Positions 1 through 9,859 of a DNA stretch of 64,000 nucleotides are shown piece by piece. Under the pieces are notes generated by a model. It did no database searches. It was not told the DNA's origin and was given only the letters and a program-made list of their open reading frames with translations. The stretch lies in contig NZ_VFQC01000001.1 in NCBI RefSeq assembly GCF_006717075.1, positions 1,845,501 through 1,909,500 of the forward strand. The letters run 5' to 3'. How positions within the stretch are numbered: the stretch's first letter is position 1; every line of letters begins with the position of its first letter. This DNA comes from Haloactinospora alba. GTDB taxonomy: Bacteria; Actinomycetota; Actinomycetes; Streptosporangiales; Streptosporangiaceae. Both the position numbers and the translations under genes were made by a program.

Positions 1-431
1 ACGGGGGTCACACCCGGCGCTGTCTCGGAGTCCACGGGAACGCCCGCAGCACGAAGTTTCAGCAGCGCGTTCGCACTCATCCCGCCCAGGGCGGCGTCGC
101 GCCACGCCCGGGCAGCCAGTCCCAGCACGGCCGCCTCGTCCGCCCGCAGCTCGATCGCGGGGAGCTCGTAGGCGCTGCGCGATATGCGGTACCCCTCGTC
201 CCCACTCCAGATGTCGGCGTTTCCCGTTTCGATCGGGATACCGCTGTCCCGCAGCTCCTTCTTGTCCCGTTCGAACATGCGCTTGAACGCCGCGTCGTCC
301 TCAGCGCTGGTCCCGGCCGAGCTGGTGTAGCCAGCGACGGTGGCCCGGATCTCGCGGGCGGTCAGGAAACGCCGAGTGGCCAGTAGGCAGATCACCAGGT
401 TGATCTGCCGCTCGGTCTTCTTGCGTGACAT
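1..431 (-). CDS. pafB: WYL-domain regulator PafB, N-terminal part (runs off the window edge)
   Basis: The first 143 codons of a gene whose 3' end lies outside the window. The protein begins MSRKKTERQINLVICLLATR and continues with a winged-helix-like segment (TAREIRATVAGYTS) and the stretch FKRMFERDKKELRDSGIPIE, typical of the N-terminal HTH of WYL-family regulators. The ATG at 431 is preceded by an AAAGG ribosome site 5 nt upstream. In actinobacteria pafB and pafC lie downstream of pafA, and PafBC activates the mycobacterial DNA-damage response; the position here fits. It is separated from pafA by the FKBP gene. The WYL domain itself is not in the window, so PafB is assigned from the N-terminus and context. 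Confidence 0.85.
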   Translation of the reverse strand, partial: MSRKKTERQINLVICLLATRRFLTAREIRATVAGYTSSAGTSAEDDAAFKRMFERDKKELRDSGIPIETGNADIWSGDEGYRISRSAYELPAIELRADEAAVLGLAARAWRDAALGGMSANALLKLRAAGVPVDSETAPGVTP

Positions 432-603
432 CCCTGCCTTTCCGCAGCAGCAGGAACACAGCCGCCCCCGCTCTGCCCAAGCGTCTGTACTACCAGGGGA
501 GCCCGACCGCACCGGCCTCCGCGCACCGGCGGTCGGGGCCGCTCCCCCGGCGCTGCCGCTGATGGCGCCAAAGGAATACGGGAAGGGGCGTGGCCCCTCT
601 CCC

Positions 604-1656
604 TCACTCCTCCTTGTCCTTCTCGCTGTTCCCATCCCCGCTGCCACCGGACTCCTCGTCCGGCGCGGGCGGCTGGTCGACAGCGCCCAGGATGTCCACA
701 ACGAAGACGAGGGTTCCTTCGGGAGCGTTGCCGCTTCCGGCGTCCTCCCCGTAAGCCATGTCCTCGGGGACCACGAGCATAACCCGGCTGCCGACTTTCT
801 GGCCGGTTATCCCCTTGTCCCAGCCCTCAACCATCTGGCCGACACCCACCGGGAAAGCCGTGGGAGTCCCGCCCCGTTTCCAGGTGGAGTCGAAAACCTC
901 ACCGTTGTTCCAGGAAACCCCGGTGTACTGGACGACGACCTGCTGTTCCTTCTCGACCTTGGGGCCCTCGCCCTCGATCAGCTCCACGGTTTCCAGGTCC
1001 TCGGGGGGATCCGTGTCCTCGGGAATGGAGATGTCGGGCTGCTCACTGCCCTCGTCGCGCACGGCCGGCAGACCATCACCGCCGTTGGTGGTCTGTTCGC
1101 CACTGACAGTGTCACCCTTACCGTAGCGTTTCTCGATGTCGACGATCGACACCGAGCTTCCCGGCTCCGGTGACGGCTGTCCCTGCTGGCTCTGCTGGGA
1201 GTTCTGCTGGGAGGGGAACACGAAGACCACGCGGCTACCGACGCGCTGGTCCACCAGGTCCGAGGTGAGCTCCTCCCCCATCTGGCTCAGCTCCAGCAGC
1301 ACGGGCGTGTCCGTCTCGTAGGTGGACTGGCTCTTCTCGGTCTCGCCCTTGGCCTTCCACTGGTAGTCGACGATGTTGGCGAGGACCATGTCGTCGGAGC
1401 GTACGAGCTCACCCTCTCCCTCCCCTTTTTTCACCACACCCGAGACCTGCTCCTCCGGCGGGGCGATCTTGGGGAATTCCACCTCGGGCTCGCTGCCGAC
1501 ATCACCGGTCACGGTGGGCAACCGGTCGTCAAGCTCCTCGTCCTGGGACTGCATGAAGGCAGGGGTCTTCCAGTCCTCCGGGATGGCGTTGCAACCAGAA
1601 ACCGCCAGCAGAACGGCGGAGAACGGCGCTGCTAGGAGAGCGGCGCGACGTCGCAT
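604..1656 (-). CDS. FKBP-type peptidyl-prolyl cis-trans isomerase, lipoprotein
   Basis: A 350-residue protein with a lipoprotein signal: basic start MRRR, hydrophobic stretch and lipobox VSGC with the lipidated cysteine at residue 22, so it should be membrane-anchored outside the cytoplasm. Two FKBP-like modules are visible. The first (about 85-177) is degenerate and interrupted by a Gln/Ser/Pro linker. The second (about 225-325) carries the usual FKBP landmarks VVVQYTG, FDSTW, VEGWDKGI and MLVVPEDMAYG. The tail is acidic (GGSGDGNSEKDKEE). It lies downstream of pafA on the same strand; FKBP genes also sit beside pafA in Streptomyces, so this is conserved synteny rather than a new insertion. 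Its substrate is unknown. Confidence 0.93.
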   Translation of the reverse strand: MRRRAALLAAPFSAVLLAVSGCNAIPEDWKTPAFMQSQDEELDDRLPTVTGDVGSEPEVEFPKIAPPEEQVSGVVKKGEGEGELVRSDDMVLANIVDYQWKAKGETEKSQSTYETDTPVLLELSQMGEELTSDLVDQRVGSRVVFVFPSQQNSQQSQQGQPSPEPGSSVSIVDIEKRYGKGDTVSGEQTTNGGDGLPAVRDEGSEQPDISIPEDTDPPEDLETVELIEGEGPKVEKEQQVVVQYTGVSWNNGEVFDSTWKRGGTPTAFPVGVGQMVEGWDKGITGQKVGSRVMLVVPEDMAYGEDAGSGNAPEGTLVFVVDILGAVDQPPAPDEESGGSGDGNSEKDKEE

Positions 1657-2074
1657 AGGTCATTACCTCAATTGTCCGGCTCGGGTCTTCGACACACTAC
1701 CGAACGGGCCACACGGCCCGGGACCGCCGATTCCGCGACGCTTCACCGTCCTTCGCACCGACCAACGCCTCCGCTTCCGGACCGCTGGGAGAGGACCGCG
1801 GTCCCGGTACACCACCACTGTTGGCGTCCCCTCGCCCGTCCGCAGCGAGGGAGCCACGCGCGGACGCTGGTGCGTCTTCCCGCGACGGGGCGCCCCGCTC
1901 ACACACCACGGCGCTCCAGCCCTCGGAGTCGGACCGGCCGGCACCGCAGCGCCTACGGTGGACCGTCCCGCGCCGCAGCGGGGGCGATCCTGCCACCCGG
2001 CCGCGGCACGGGCGAGGAGCGGCTCGGCCCGCCCCGCCCGGAACGGATGTGAGCCGCCCTACCCCGCCAGAGAC
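1657..2074. other. Intergenic region between pafA and the FKBP gene
   Basis: 418 bases with no convincing gene on either strand; the open frames here are rich in Arg, Pro and Gly and lack ribosome sites. One short perfect hairpin (6-bp arms, 4-nt loop) lies at 1705-1720. The FKBP start has GAGG upstream. No clear promoter was recognised. Confidence 0.5.
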
Positions 2075-3433
2075 CTACATCCCCGCGATGAGCTTCTCCA
2101 CCCGCTCGTCCACAGCCTTGAACGGGTCCTTGCACAATACGGTGCGCTGCGCTTGGTCGTTGAGTTTCAGATGGACCCAGTCGACGGTGAAGTCACGCCG
2201 TTTCTCCTGGGCCTTGCGGATGAAATCCCCCCGCAGCCGGGCGCGTGTCGTCTGGGGAGGGACCGATTTCGCCTCGAAGATCCTCAGGTCACCGACCACG
2301 CGGTCCATCTGCCCCCGGTCCTGCAACAGGTAGAACAGACCGCGGTCACGGTGCACGTCGTGGTAGGTCAGGTCGAGTTGGGCGATCCGCGGTGAGGAGA
2401 GGGAGAGTCCGTACTTCTTCCGGTACCGCTCGATGAGCTGGTATTTCGCCACCCAGTCGATCTCCCGGGAAACCAGGTCCAGGTTCTGGGTCTCGACGGC
2501 TTCCAGGGTGCGCTCCCAGAGTTCCATGACCCGCTTACCGTTGGCATCCGTGCCGTGGCGGTCGACGTAGTCCTGCACCTTCTCCAGGTACTCGCGCTGT
2601 ATCTCCAACGCGCTGGCTTCCCGACCGTTGGCCAACCGGATCTTGCGCCGTCCGGTCATGTCGTGGCTGATCTCCCGGATGGCACGGATGGGGTTCTCCA
2701 GCGTGAAGTCACGCATCACCACACCGCTCTCGAGCATCCGCAGCACCAGGTCCGTCGAGGCGAGCTTGAGCAGGGTGGTCACCTCACTCATGTTGGAGTC
2801 CCCGACTATCACGTGCAGACGCCGGAACCGCTCGGCATCGGCGTGCGGCTCGTCGCGGGTGTTGATGATCGGTCGGGAGCGTGTCGTCGCGGAGGAGACC
2901 CCCTCCCAGATGTGCTCGGCGCGCTGGCTGACGCAGTACAGGGCGCCGCGCGGTGTCTGCAGCACCTTGCCCGCGCCCGTGACGATCTGGCGTGTGACCA
3001 GGAAGGGGATAAGGGTGTCAGCGAGTTTGCCGAACTCCCCGTGCCGCCCTACCAGGTAGTTCTCGTGGCACCCGTAGGAGTTGCCCGCGGAGTCGGTGTT
3101 GTTCTTGAAAAGGTATATCTCTCCCGCGATACCTTCCTCGTGGAGCCGTTGTTCGGCGTCCACCTGGAGGCCCTCGAGAATGCGTTCTCCGGCCTTGTCA
3201 TGCGCCACCAGGTCGTTCAGGTTGTCGCACTCGGGAGTGGCGAACTCGGGATGGCTCCCCACATCGAGGTAAAGACGCGATCCGTTCCGGAGGAAAACAT
3301 TGCTGCTCCGGCCCCACGAGACCACACGCCGGAAGAGGTAGCGCGCCACCTCGTCCGGCGACAGTCGGCGCTGTCCCCGGAACGTGCAGGTGACACCGTA
3401 CTCGTTCTCTAAACCGAATATGCGACGTTCCAC
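2075..3433 (-). CDS. pafA: Pup--protein ligase PafA
   Basis: Carboxylate-amine ligase that uses ATP to join the C-terminal glutamate of Pup to substrate lysines, marking them for the proteasome. The 452-residue length is normal. The glutamine-synthetase-like fold is signalled by [13 protein letters not shown], with the Mg/ATP glutamate at residue 9, and by [19 protein letters not shown], where Asp57 is the catalytic base known in this family. The start is a GTG at 3433 with AAAGGG 9 nt upstream. It follows prcA after 217 bases on the same strand and completes the pupylation set with Pup and Dop. Confidence 0.97.
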   Translation of the reverse strand: MERRIFGLENEYGVTCTFRGQRRLSPDEVARYLFRRVVSWGRSSNVFLRNGSRLYLDVGSHPEFATPECDNLNDLVAHDKAGERILEGLQVDAEQRLHEEGIAGEIYLFKNNTDSAGNSYGCHENYLVGRHGEFGKLADTLIPFLVTRQIVTGAGKVLQTPRGALYCVSQRAEHIWEGVSSATTRSRPIINTRDEPHADAERFRRLHVIVGDSNMSEVTTLLKLASTDLVLRMLESGVVMRDFTLENPIRAIREISHDMTGRRKIRLANGREASALEIQREYLEKVQDYVDRHGTDANGKRVMELWERTLEAVETQNLDLVSREIDWVAKYQLIERYRKKYGLSLSSPRIAQLDLTYHDVHRDRGLFYLLQDRGQMDRVVGDLRIFEAKSVPPQTTRARLRGDFIRKAQEKRRDFTVDWVHLKLNDQAQRTVLCKDPFKAVDERVEKLIAGM

Positions 3434-3650
3434 GCGGACTCACCCTTTTCCCGTCCTCGCGCCGCCACGGTTGCACTTGTCTGCGACGCTCGACGACTTC
3501 ACCCTGTGCACCCGGTTCCGCATGCCCATATTCCCTCGGCCCCGCAGCCGTGTGTGGTGCCCACCTGGTACCGGGGCCGGACGGGAACCGGCACTGGGGC
3601 ACCGCTCTGCTCCCGGCCCGGTGCCCGTCCGGCCCCTTCCTTTCCTCCTG

Positions 3651-4382
3651 TCAGGAGTTTTCCCCGTTCTGCTCCGCAGAGCCTCCGGAACGCCCCTCTT
3701 CTATCAACCGGTTCAGTCGTTCGCCGTGCAGGCGCCGGAACTTACGGTGCTCCCGTTCCCGTTCCAGGACCGCCACCTCGAGGCTGGAGGCCTCCAGTTC
3801 CCGGTCCTCACCGCTCTCATGCGCCAACGCGTGCGTCGCTGAGGCCAGCGCCCGGGGCAGGGGTGCTTCTTTGGCGAAACGTTCCTGCAGCGCGGTGGTG
3901 ACCTGTTCCGTTGACCCTCCCATGACCACGAAGTCGCGCTCGTCCACCACGGAGCCGTCGAAAGTGATCCGGTACAACTGGTCGCTGCCCGGATCGTCCC
4001 CCACCTCCGCGACGACGATCTCCACTTCCCAGGGTTTGGGGCTCTCGCTGAACACGCCCCCGAGTGTCTGCGCATAAGCGTTCGCCAGCATGCGCCCGTT
4101 GACATCACGACGGTCGTAGGCGTACCCGCGGGTGTCAGCGAAACGCACCCCAGCGAGCCGCAGGTTCTCGAACTCGTTGTAGCGCCCCACAGCGGCGAAG
4201 GCGATACGGTCGTAGAGTTCACTGATCTTGTGCAGGGTTCGGGACATATTGTCCGCCACGAACAGGATCCCGCCGTCGTACTGCATAGCGATGGCGCTGC
4301 GGCCTCGCGCGATTCCCTTGCGCGCGTAGTCCGCCTTGTCCTTCATGCTCTGTTCGGGCGAGACGTAGAACGGCATCGACAC
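3651..4382 (-). CDS. prcA: Proteasome alpha subunit PrcA
   Basis: Alpha-ring subunit of the 20S proteasome; it gates the chamber and docks the Arc/Mpa ATPase. I place the start at the GTG at 4382, which has AAAGGA 10 nt upstream and gives [11 protein letters not shown], matching the Streptomyces N-terminus (MSTPFYVSPQQ as I recall it). A longer frame starting at 4478 would overlap prcB and has no family support. The product is 243 residues, a normal alpha-subunit length, with [16 protein letters not shown] and [14 protein letters not shown] typical of the family. The tail is Ser/Gly/Glu-rich. It starts 43 nt after the prcB stop, so the two are co-transcribed. Confidence 0.95.
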   Translation of the reverse strand: MSMPFYVSPEQSMKDKADYARKGIARGRSAIAMQYDGGILFVADNMSRTLHKISELYDRIAFAAVGRYNEFENLRLAGVRFADTRGYAYDRRDVNGRMLANAYAQTLGGVFSESPKPWEVEIVVAEVGDDPGSDQLYRITFDGSVVDERDFVVMGGSTEQVTTALQERFAKEAPLPRALASATHALAHESGEDRELEASSLEVAVLEREREHRKFRRLHGERLNRLIEEGRSGGSAEQNGENS

Positions 4383-4425
4383 CGCAGATCGTTCCTTTGC
4401 TCGAGGTGGTGATGAGGGCAGGGGG

Positions 4426-5274
4426 TTAGCGCACCGGCGCGGTGGGCCCGTCCGGACGTTCGGAACGGGCCTCGACAACGGACTGGGCGACCTGCGCGAC
4501 CTCGTCCGTCGGAAGCCGGCGGTGTCCCTCCTCGGTGATCACATCGATCAGGGGATAGATCTTGCGGTGCATGTCCGGGCCCCCCGTAGCGGAGTCGTCA
4601 TCGGCGGCGTCGTACAACGCCTGTACCGCAACCGTGACCGCGTCGCTCTCGGACAGGTCGTCGGTGAAAAGCTTCTTCAGGGAGCCGCGCGCGTACACGG
4701 CCCCCGACCCGATCCCGTGGAAGCGGTGCTCCTCGTAGCGTCCGCCCACCGGATCGTAGCTGTAGATCCTGCCCCGCTGGAGTTCCTCGTCGAAACCGAC
4801 CAGGACCGGAATCACCACGAAGCCCTGCAGAGCCATGCTCAGGTTGCTGCGGATCATCGTGGCGAGTTTGTTGGCCTTACCCTCGAGGGAGAGTGAGCGC
4901 CCCTCCATCTTCTCGTAGTGTTCCAGCTCCACCTGGAACAGTTTGGCCAGTTCCGTACCGATCCCGGCGGCACCGGCGATAGCCATGGCGGAGAACTCGT
5001 CGGCGCGGAACAGCTTGTCGATGTCCCGGTTGGCGATGACGTTGCCGGAGGTGGCTCTTCGGTCCCCCGCCAGTACCACCCCGCCGGGGAATGTCAGAGC
5101 GACGATCGTCGTGCCTTCCGGGGTGAGATGCGTATTGCCCTCGTTCTGCGGCAGCTCCGACTGGCCAGGCAGCAGTTCGGGATTGACCGCGCTGAGAAAG
5201 TCGGTGAAGGACGAGGTCCCTGGATTCATGAACGCGGCGGGCAACCGTCCACCGCCCTCGAACACTTCTGACAC
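4426..5274 (-). CDS. prcB: Proteasome beta subunit PrcB
   Basis: Catalytic subunit of the 20S proteasome. The 282-residue precursor carries a 54-residue propeptide ending ..HLTPEG, removed to expose the nucleophile Thr55 (Thr1 of the mature chain, TTIVALTF). The other active-site residues sit where expected: mature Asp17 in GDRRATSG and mature Lys33 in RDIDKL. The GTG start at 5274 is preceded by AAGGGAG with 4 nt spacing. It lies upstream of prcA. Unusually, it is separated from pup by 462 bases. Confidence 0.97.
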   Translation of the reverse strand: MSEVFEGGGRLPAAFMNPGTSSFTDFLSAVNPELLPGQSELPQNEGNTHLTPEGTTIVALTFPGGVVLAGDRRATSGNVIANRDIDKLFRADEFSAMAIAGAAGIGTELAKLFQVELEHYEKMEGRSLSLEGKANKLATMIRSNLSMALQGFVVIPVLVGFDEELQRGRIYSYDPVGGRYEEHRFHGIGSGAVYARGSLKKLFTDDLSESDAVTVAVQALYDAADDDSATGGPDMHRKIYPLIDVITEEGHRRLPTDEVAQVAQSVVEARSERPDGPTAPVR

Positions 5275-5736
5275 GCGACTCCCTTCGGTGGCGTCCCGTC
5301 CAGCGACGAGCCCGGACGGGGTAGCAAAGTTTTCTGGTTGTACGGGTGACCCTAGTTACCGCGGAAGACAGCGGCCCAATCGTCAACTGCGACTCTGCTG
5401 TCCGCGAACCGCACGGGAACGGTGCTGCGGCCCACGGGCACGAGGGGGCGCATGCTGGCTGCCCCGCCCTTCCGTAACAACGCTCCGGCTCCGGCCTGCC
5501 GCACCCGAGCCCTTGGAACGCACCGCCTTTCGCCGGCTTACGGGACCGGTTATCCCCGAAAGGCCCCTCCCGGTCGGGCAACACCGGTGTTTACCCGCGC
5601 TCCGGATCGTCTCCGGAGCGCACAGGGAACACGGACCTCCCAACCCACCGGGACGGCTGGCTGGGCGAAGAAACCGGCGGTTTCCCAGGGGATTCCGCAC
5701 CGTCCCGGGATCCCCCGCCCCGCGAGAGCGCATTCG
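5275..5736. other. Gap between pup and prcB
   Basis: 462 bases with no supportable gene where pup and prcB are usually adjacent. On the minus strand a TTGACG box (about 5390-5395) lies upstream of prcB, but no well-spaced -10 box accompanies it. The region probably carries an independent prcBA promoter or an untranslated linker; I cannot tell which. Confidence 0.4.
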
Positions 5737-5946
5737 TTACTCTCCACCCTTTTGGACGAACTGGCGCACGAAGTCCTCACTGTTGCTTTCGAGTACCTCG
5801 TCGATCTCGTCGAGGATGTCGTCAACGTCCTCGTCCAGATTCTCGGTGCTCTCCTGCGTACCGGTGCTGGCCTCGACCTGCTCGTTCTCGGTTTCCTCTT
5901 CGCGGCGGTTGTCGTGCTTCTGGCCGCCGTTGTCGTTCGTCGCCAT
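5737..5946 (-). CDS. pup: Prokaryotic ubiquitin-like protein Pup
   Basis: A 69-residue, highly acidic, intrinsically disordered modifier. The N-terminal half is Asn/Gln/Glu-rich. The C-terminal half (LDEDVDDILDEIDEVL, then EDFVRQFVQKGGE) forms the helix that binds the Mpa/Arc coiled coil. It ends Gly-Gly-Glu, not Gly-Gly-Gln, so it can be ligated by PafA without prior deamidation. The ATG at 5946 has GGAGG 7 nt upstream. It lies 180 nt downstream of dop. Confidence 0.97.
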   Translation of the reverse strand: MATNDNGGQKHDNRREEETENEQVEASTGTQESTENLDEDVDDILDEIDEVLESNSEDFVRQFVQKGGE

Positions 5947-6126
5947 CGAAGCAACCTCCGATCGGGGGCGTCACCCTTATCTTGGCCCAACCGCGGGTGT
6001 TTCAACCTTGATCGCGGCTTCCGTTGTGTGCACGTTACCCATTCCGAGCTCCGTACACCCGTACGAACGCACCGCAGTAGTTGCCCAATTCCCGTTGCCG
6101 CACACTCCGGAAGGGGAAAGGAGGCT

Positions 6127-7644
6127 TCAGCGACCACCGGTTAGCACTGCCACCAGGTCATAGGCCGTCTCACAACGGTCCAGCAGCCCCCCGACGTGCT
6201 CCTTCGTGCCACGCAGCGGCTCCAGCGTGGGAACCCGCTGCAGCGAGTCGTGGCCGGGGAGGTCGAAGATCACCGAATCCCACGACGCCGCCGCGATGTT
6301 GTCCGCGTACTTGGCCAAGCAACGCCCCCGGAAGTACGCACGTGTGTCCTCGGGAGGTTGCGTGACCGCGTCCTCCACCTCGGCGTCGCGCAACAACCGC
6401 TGCATACGGCCGCGCTCGACCAGCCGGTAGTACAGGCCCCTCTCCGGGCGGACATCCGAGTACTGCAGGTCAACGAGCTGAAGCCGATGGTGGCCCCAGT
6501 CGATGTTGTCCCGGGAGCGGTAGCCTTCCACGAGTTTGAGCTTGGCCACCCAGTCGAGCTCCTCCGCCAGCCTCATCGGATCGTCGTCCAGCCGGTCCAG
6601 AGTGGACTCCCACCGGTCCAGCACCTCGGAGGTCTCGGGGTCCACATCGGCTCCCAGACGGTCCTCAACGTACTTGCGGGCCTGCTCGAGGTACTCCCGT
6701 TGCATCTGGAGGGCCGTCATCCTGCGCCCGTCTCTGAGCCGCGCAGCGTGCTTGAGCCCGATGTCGTGCGAGAAGGCCCGCATGTCCGAGACAGGGGTCT
6801 CCAGCGTCAGGTCGATGTTGAGGAACCCGTCCTCGATCATGGAGAGCACGAGCGAGGTGGTTCCGAGCTTGAGATAGGTGGAGATCTCGCTCATGTTGGC
6901 GTCACCGACGATGACGTGCAGACGCCGGTACTTCTCCGGGTCCGCGTGGGGCTCGTCGCGGGTGTTGACGATGGGGCGCTTCAGGGTTGTCTCCAACCCC
7001 ACCTCGACCTCGACGAAATCAGCGCGCTGGCTTATCTGGAACCCGCTGTCCCTGCCATCGGCGCCCAGACCGACCCGCCCTGCTCCACAGATCACCTGGC
7101 GGGACACGAAGAACGGGATCAGGTGCCGAACGATCTCGGAGAACGGCGTGGAACGGCGCATCAGGTAGTTCTCGTGGCACCCGTACGACGCGCCTTTGTT
7201 GTCCGTGTTGTTCTTGTAGAGCTGGATCGGATCGACACCGGGGATCGCGGCAGCGCGCTGCGACGCGTCCGCCATCACCCGCTCTCCCGCCTTGTCCCAC
7301 AGCACCGCGTCACGGGGGTTGGTGACCTCGGGCGCGGAGTACTCGGGGTGGGCGTGATCGACGTAGAGCCGGGCCCCGTTGGTGAGGATGACGTTGGCCA
7401 GCCCGAGATCCTCGTCGGTGAGCTGGGTGGGATCGGCCGCCTCGCGCGCGAGGTCGAAGCCACGCGCGTCCCGCAGCGGGTTCTCCTCCTCGAAGTCCCA
7501 GCGGGCCTTGCGCGCCCGCGCGGCCGAGGCCGCCAGGTAGGCGTTGACCACCTGTGTTGAGGTCACCATCGCGTTGGCACCGGGGTTTCCGGGAACGGAG
7601 ATCCCGTACTCGCTCTCGATGCCCATAATCCGCCGCACACTCAT
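6127..7644 (-). CDS. dop: Depupylase/deamidase Dop
   Basis: Paralogue of PafA that removes Pup from substrates and, where Pup ends in Gln, deamidates it. The 505-residue length is normal for Dop. Visible landmarks are [10 protein letters not shown] with the metal glutamate at residue 10, and [18 protein letters not shown] with the catalytic aspartate at residue 96. The insert between them (residues 40-80) corresponds to the Dop-specific loop region. Because Pup here already ends in Glu, depupylation should be its main role. No Shine-Dalgarno precedes the ATG; a TANNNT box lies 6 nt upstream, suggesting a leaderless transcript. Confidence 0.97.
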   Translation of the reverse strand: MSVRRIMGIESEYGISVPGNPGANAMVTSTQVVNAYLAASAARARKARWDFEEENPLRDARGFDLAREAADPTQLTDEDLGLANVILTNGARLYVDHAHPEYSAPEVTNPRDAVLWDKAGERVMADASQRAAAIPGVDPIQLYKNNTDNKGASYGCHENYLMRRSTPFSEIVRHLIPFFVSRQVICGAGRVGLGADGRDSGFQISQRADFVEVEVGLETTLKRPIVNTRDEPHADPEKYRRLHVIVGDANMSEISTYLKLGTTSLVLSMIEDGFLNIDLTLETPVSDMRAFSHDIGLKHAARLRDGRRMTALQMQREYLEQARKYVEDRLGADVDPETSEVLDRWESTLDRLDDDPMRLAEELDWVAKLKLVEGYRSRDNIDWGHHRLQLVDLQYSDVRPERGLYYRLVERGRMQRLLRDAEVEDAVTQPPEDTRAYFRGRCLAKYADNIAAASWDSVIFDLPGHDSLQRVPTLEPLRGTKEHVGGLLDRCETAYDLVAVLTGGR

Positions 7645-7650
7645 GACTGA

Positions 7651-7656
7651 AGCGTA
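7651..7656 (-). promoter_or_regulatory. Candidate -10 box of a leaderless dop promoter
   Basis: On the minus strand TACGCT lies exactly 6 nt (TCAGTC) before the dop ATG, with no ribosome-binding sequence between. A TANNNT box 6-7 nt before the start codon is the hallmark of leaderless actinobacterial mRNAs. A TTCGAA-like -35 lies about 16 nt further upstream and is weak. Confidence 0.5.
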
Positions 7657-7841
7657 TCCGCCGACGAACGGTTTCGAACGTGGTGAACGCGATCACCACC
7701 GAACCGGTGTCCGATACAGAGTTCCGACAACACGCCCATATCGCCCCGCTACTCCGGGTCCGCCAAGTAGAGATCCGTGCTGCGGAAAAACGTACTGTGC
7801 GAACCGGTGGTCTCGTGAAAGGGATTTCTGCCGGGTGAACA

Positions 7842-7877
7842 GTGTCGCTGTCCGGCCTCTTCGCCGGACAGCGACAC
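7842..7877 (-). terminator. Hairpin terminator downstream of arc
   Basis: Perfect inverted repeat with 15-bp arms (GTGTCGCTGTCCGGC and its complement) and a 6-nt loop, 11 nt past the arc stop codon. There is no T-tract, as is common for actinobacterial terminators. It separates arc from dop, which has its own candidate promoter. Confidence 0.75.
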
Positions 7878-7888
7878 CGCAGGGATCA

Positions 7889-9649
7889 TCAGAGATACTG
7901 GCCGGTATTGGCCACAGTATCGATGGAGCGTCCGGAGTCGGCGCCCTTCTTCCCGGAGATCAGTGTGCGGATGTAGACGATCCGTTCGCCCTTCTTCCCG
8001 GAGATTCGCGCCCAGTCGTCCGGGTTCGTGGTGTTCGGAAGGTCCTCGTTCTCACTGAACTCGTCGACGCACGCCTGCATGAGGTGGGAAACCCGGATCC
8101 CCTTGTTCTTGTTGTCGATGTACTCCTTGATCGCCATCTTCTTGGCCCGGTCCACGATGTTCTCGATCATGGCGCCGGAGTTGAAGTCCTTGAAGTACAG
8201 CACCTCCTTGTCACCGTTGGCGTAGGTGACCTCGAGGAACCGGTTCTCCTCCGACTCCGTGTAGATGCGCTCGACAACACGCTGGATCATCGCGTCCACC
8301 GTGGCCTGGGCGGAACCGCCGTGCTCCGCGAGGTCGTCCTCGTGGAGCGGGAGCTCGGGGGTGATGTACTTACCGAAGATGTCCCGGGCCGCCTCGGCGT
8401 CGGGACGCTCGATCTTGATCTTCACGTCCAGTCGGCCCGGCCGCAGGATGGCGGGGTCGATCATGTCCTCACGGTTGGAGGCACCGATGACGATGACGTT
8501 CTCCAACCCCTCGACACCGTCGATCTCGCTGAGAAGCTGGGGAACGATGGTGTTCTCGACATCGCTGGAGACTCCTGAGCCCCGGGTCCGGAAGATCGAG
8601 TCCATCTCGTCGAAGAACACGATGACCGGTGTCCCCTCACCGGCCTTCTCCCGGGCGCGTTGGAACACCAGGCGGATGTGACGCTCGGTCTCGCCGACGT
8701 ACTTGTTCAGCAGCTCCGGACCCTTGATGTTCAGGAAGAAGCTCTTTCCGGCTTCCTCGCCGGTCTTGTCCGACACCTGGTTCGCCAGTGAGTTGGCGAC
8801 CGCCTTGGCGATGAGGGTCTTCCCGCAGCCGGGCGGGCCGTAGAGCAGGACGCCTTTGGGAGGACGCAGGTTGTGTTCGTAGAAGAGGTTCTTGTGGAGG
8901 TAGGGAAGCTCCACGGCATCACGGATCATCTCGATCTGGCCGCCGAGGCCCCCCACATCGGTGTAGGCGATGTCGGGAACCTCCTCCAGGATGAGTTCCT
9001 CGACCTCGGACTTGGGTATCCGTTCGTAAACATAGCCCGACTTCGGCTCCAGCAGCAGGGAGTCTCCGGGCCGGACCTGTTGGTCGCGCAGTGGTTCGGC
9101 GATCCGTACGATCTTCTCGTCGTCGTGGTTGGAGATCACCAGGGCCCGGTCGCCGCCCTCAAGGAACTCCTTGAGCATGACGAGCTCACCAACGGTCTCG
9201 AACGACTGCGCCTCCACGACGTTGAAGGTCTCGTTGAGCATGACCTCCTGGCCGGGACGCAGCTCGTCAGTGTCAACCGAGGGGCTGACATTGACCCGCA
9301 TCTTTCGCCCGTTGGTGAAGATTTCGACCGTGTCATCCTCCCGGTTGCCCAGGAACACGCCAAATCCTGACGGTGGTTGGGAAAGTCGGTCGACTTCCTC
9401 CTTCAGCGCGACGATCTGTTCACGCGCCTCTTTCAAAGTCGACACGAGACGCTCGTTCTGGCTGTTTGCGGCCGCCAGATTGGCCTGCGCTTCCCGGAGC
9501 CGTTCTTCGAGCAACCGCACATGACGGGGGGAATCAGCGAGCTTGCGCCGGACTACGCTGAGTTCCTTTTCCAAGTAGGAGACTTGAGCCGTAAGTTCTT
9601 CGACTTCACGGTCGCGCTCTGCCTGACGCTCGTCATCGCGTTCAGCCAC
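7889..9649 (-). CDS. arc: Proteasome-associated AAA ATPase Arc/Mpa
   Basis: Ring-shaped unfoldase that binds pupylated proteins and feeds them to the 20S core. Numbering is from the GTG at 9658. An N-terminal coiled coil (about 10-95) is the Pup docking site. It is followed by two OB domains (about 97-220) and an AAA module with Walker A GPPGCGKT at 274-281 and Walker B VIVFFDE at 345-351. The C-terminus GQYL carries the penultimate tyrosine that opens the proteasome gate. I prefer the GTG at 9649, with GGGAGG 8 nt upstream, because the GTG at 9658 overlaps that ribosome site. Length is normal. Confidence 0.97.
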   Translation of the reverse strand: MAERDDERQAERDREVEELTAQVSYLEKELSVVRRKLADSPRHVRLLEERLREAQANLAAANSQNERLVSTLKEAREQIVALKEEVDRLSQPPSGFGVFLGNREDDTVEIFTNGRKMRVNVSPSVDTDELRPGQEVMLNETFNVVEAQSFETVGELVMLKEFLEGGDRALVISNHDDEKIVRIAEPLRDQQVRPGDSLLLEPKSGYVYERIPKSEVEELILEEVPDIAYTDVGGLGGQIEMIRDAVELPYLHKNLFYEHNLRPPKGVLLYGPPGCGKTLIAKAVANSLANQVSDKTGEEAGKSFFLNIKGPELLNKYVGETERHIRLVFQRAREKAGEGTPVIVFFDEMDSIFRTRGSGVSSDVENTIVPQLLSEIDGVEGLENVIVIGASNREDMIDPAILRPGRLDVKIKIERPDAEAARDIFGKYITPELPLHEDDLAEHGGSAQATVDAMIQRVVERIYTESEENRFLEVTYANGDKEVLYFKDFNSGAMIENIVDRAKKMAIKEYIDNKNKGIRVSHLMQACVDEFSENEDLPNTTNPDDWARISGKKGERIVYIRTLISGKKGADSGRSIDTVANTGQYL

Positions 9650-9859
9650 GTCCGCCACCTCCCTGTCAGAGGACGACTACTCGGAACCCTACCTATCCAC
9701 GGCCTGTTCGTAACCTCCCAAACGCACCGAGTGTCGAAGGCCTCAGGGCCGAGTTCGCGAACACCGAGGACACGCTGGTGGAAGGACGGTCACCGTCATA
9801 AGAAAGTAACGTCCGCGCGGGCCGGAGTCATCCCTTTCGGGTCCCGCACGCGTCGCGGT

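Noticed and set aside
4383-4478. Longer prcA starting at 4478 (275 codons)
   Set aside because: It would overlap prcB and add a Pro/Arg-rich N-terminus absent from the family; the GTG at 4382 has a good ribosome site and the family start sequence.
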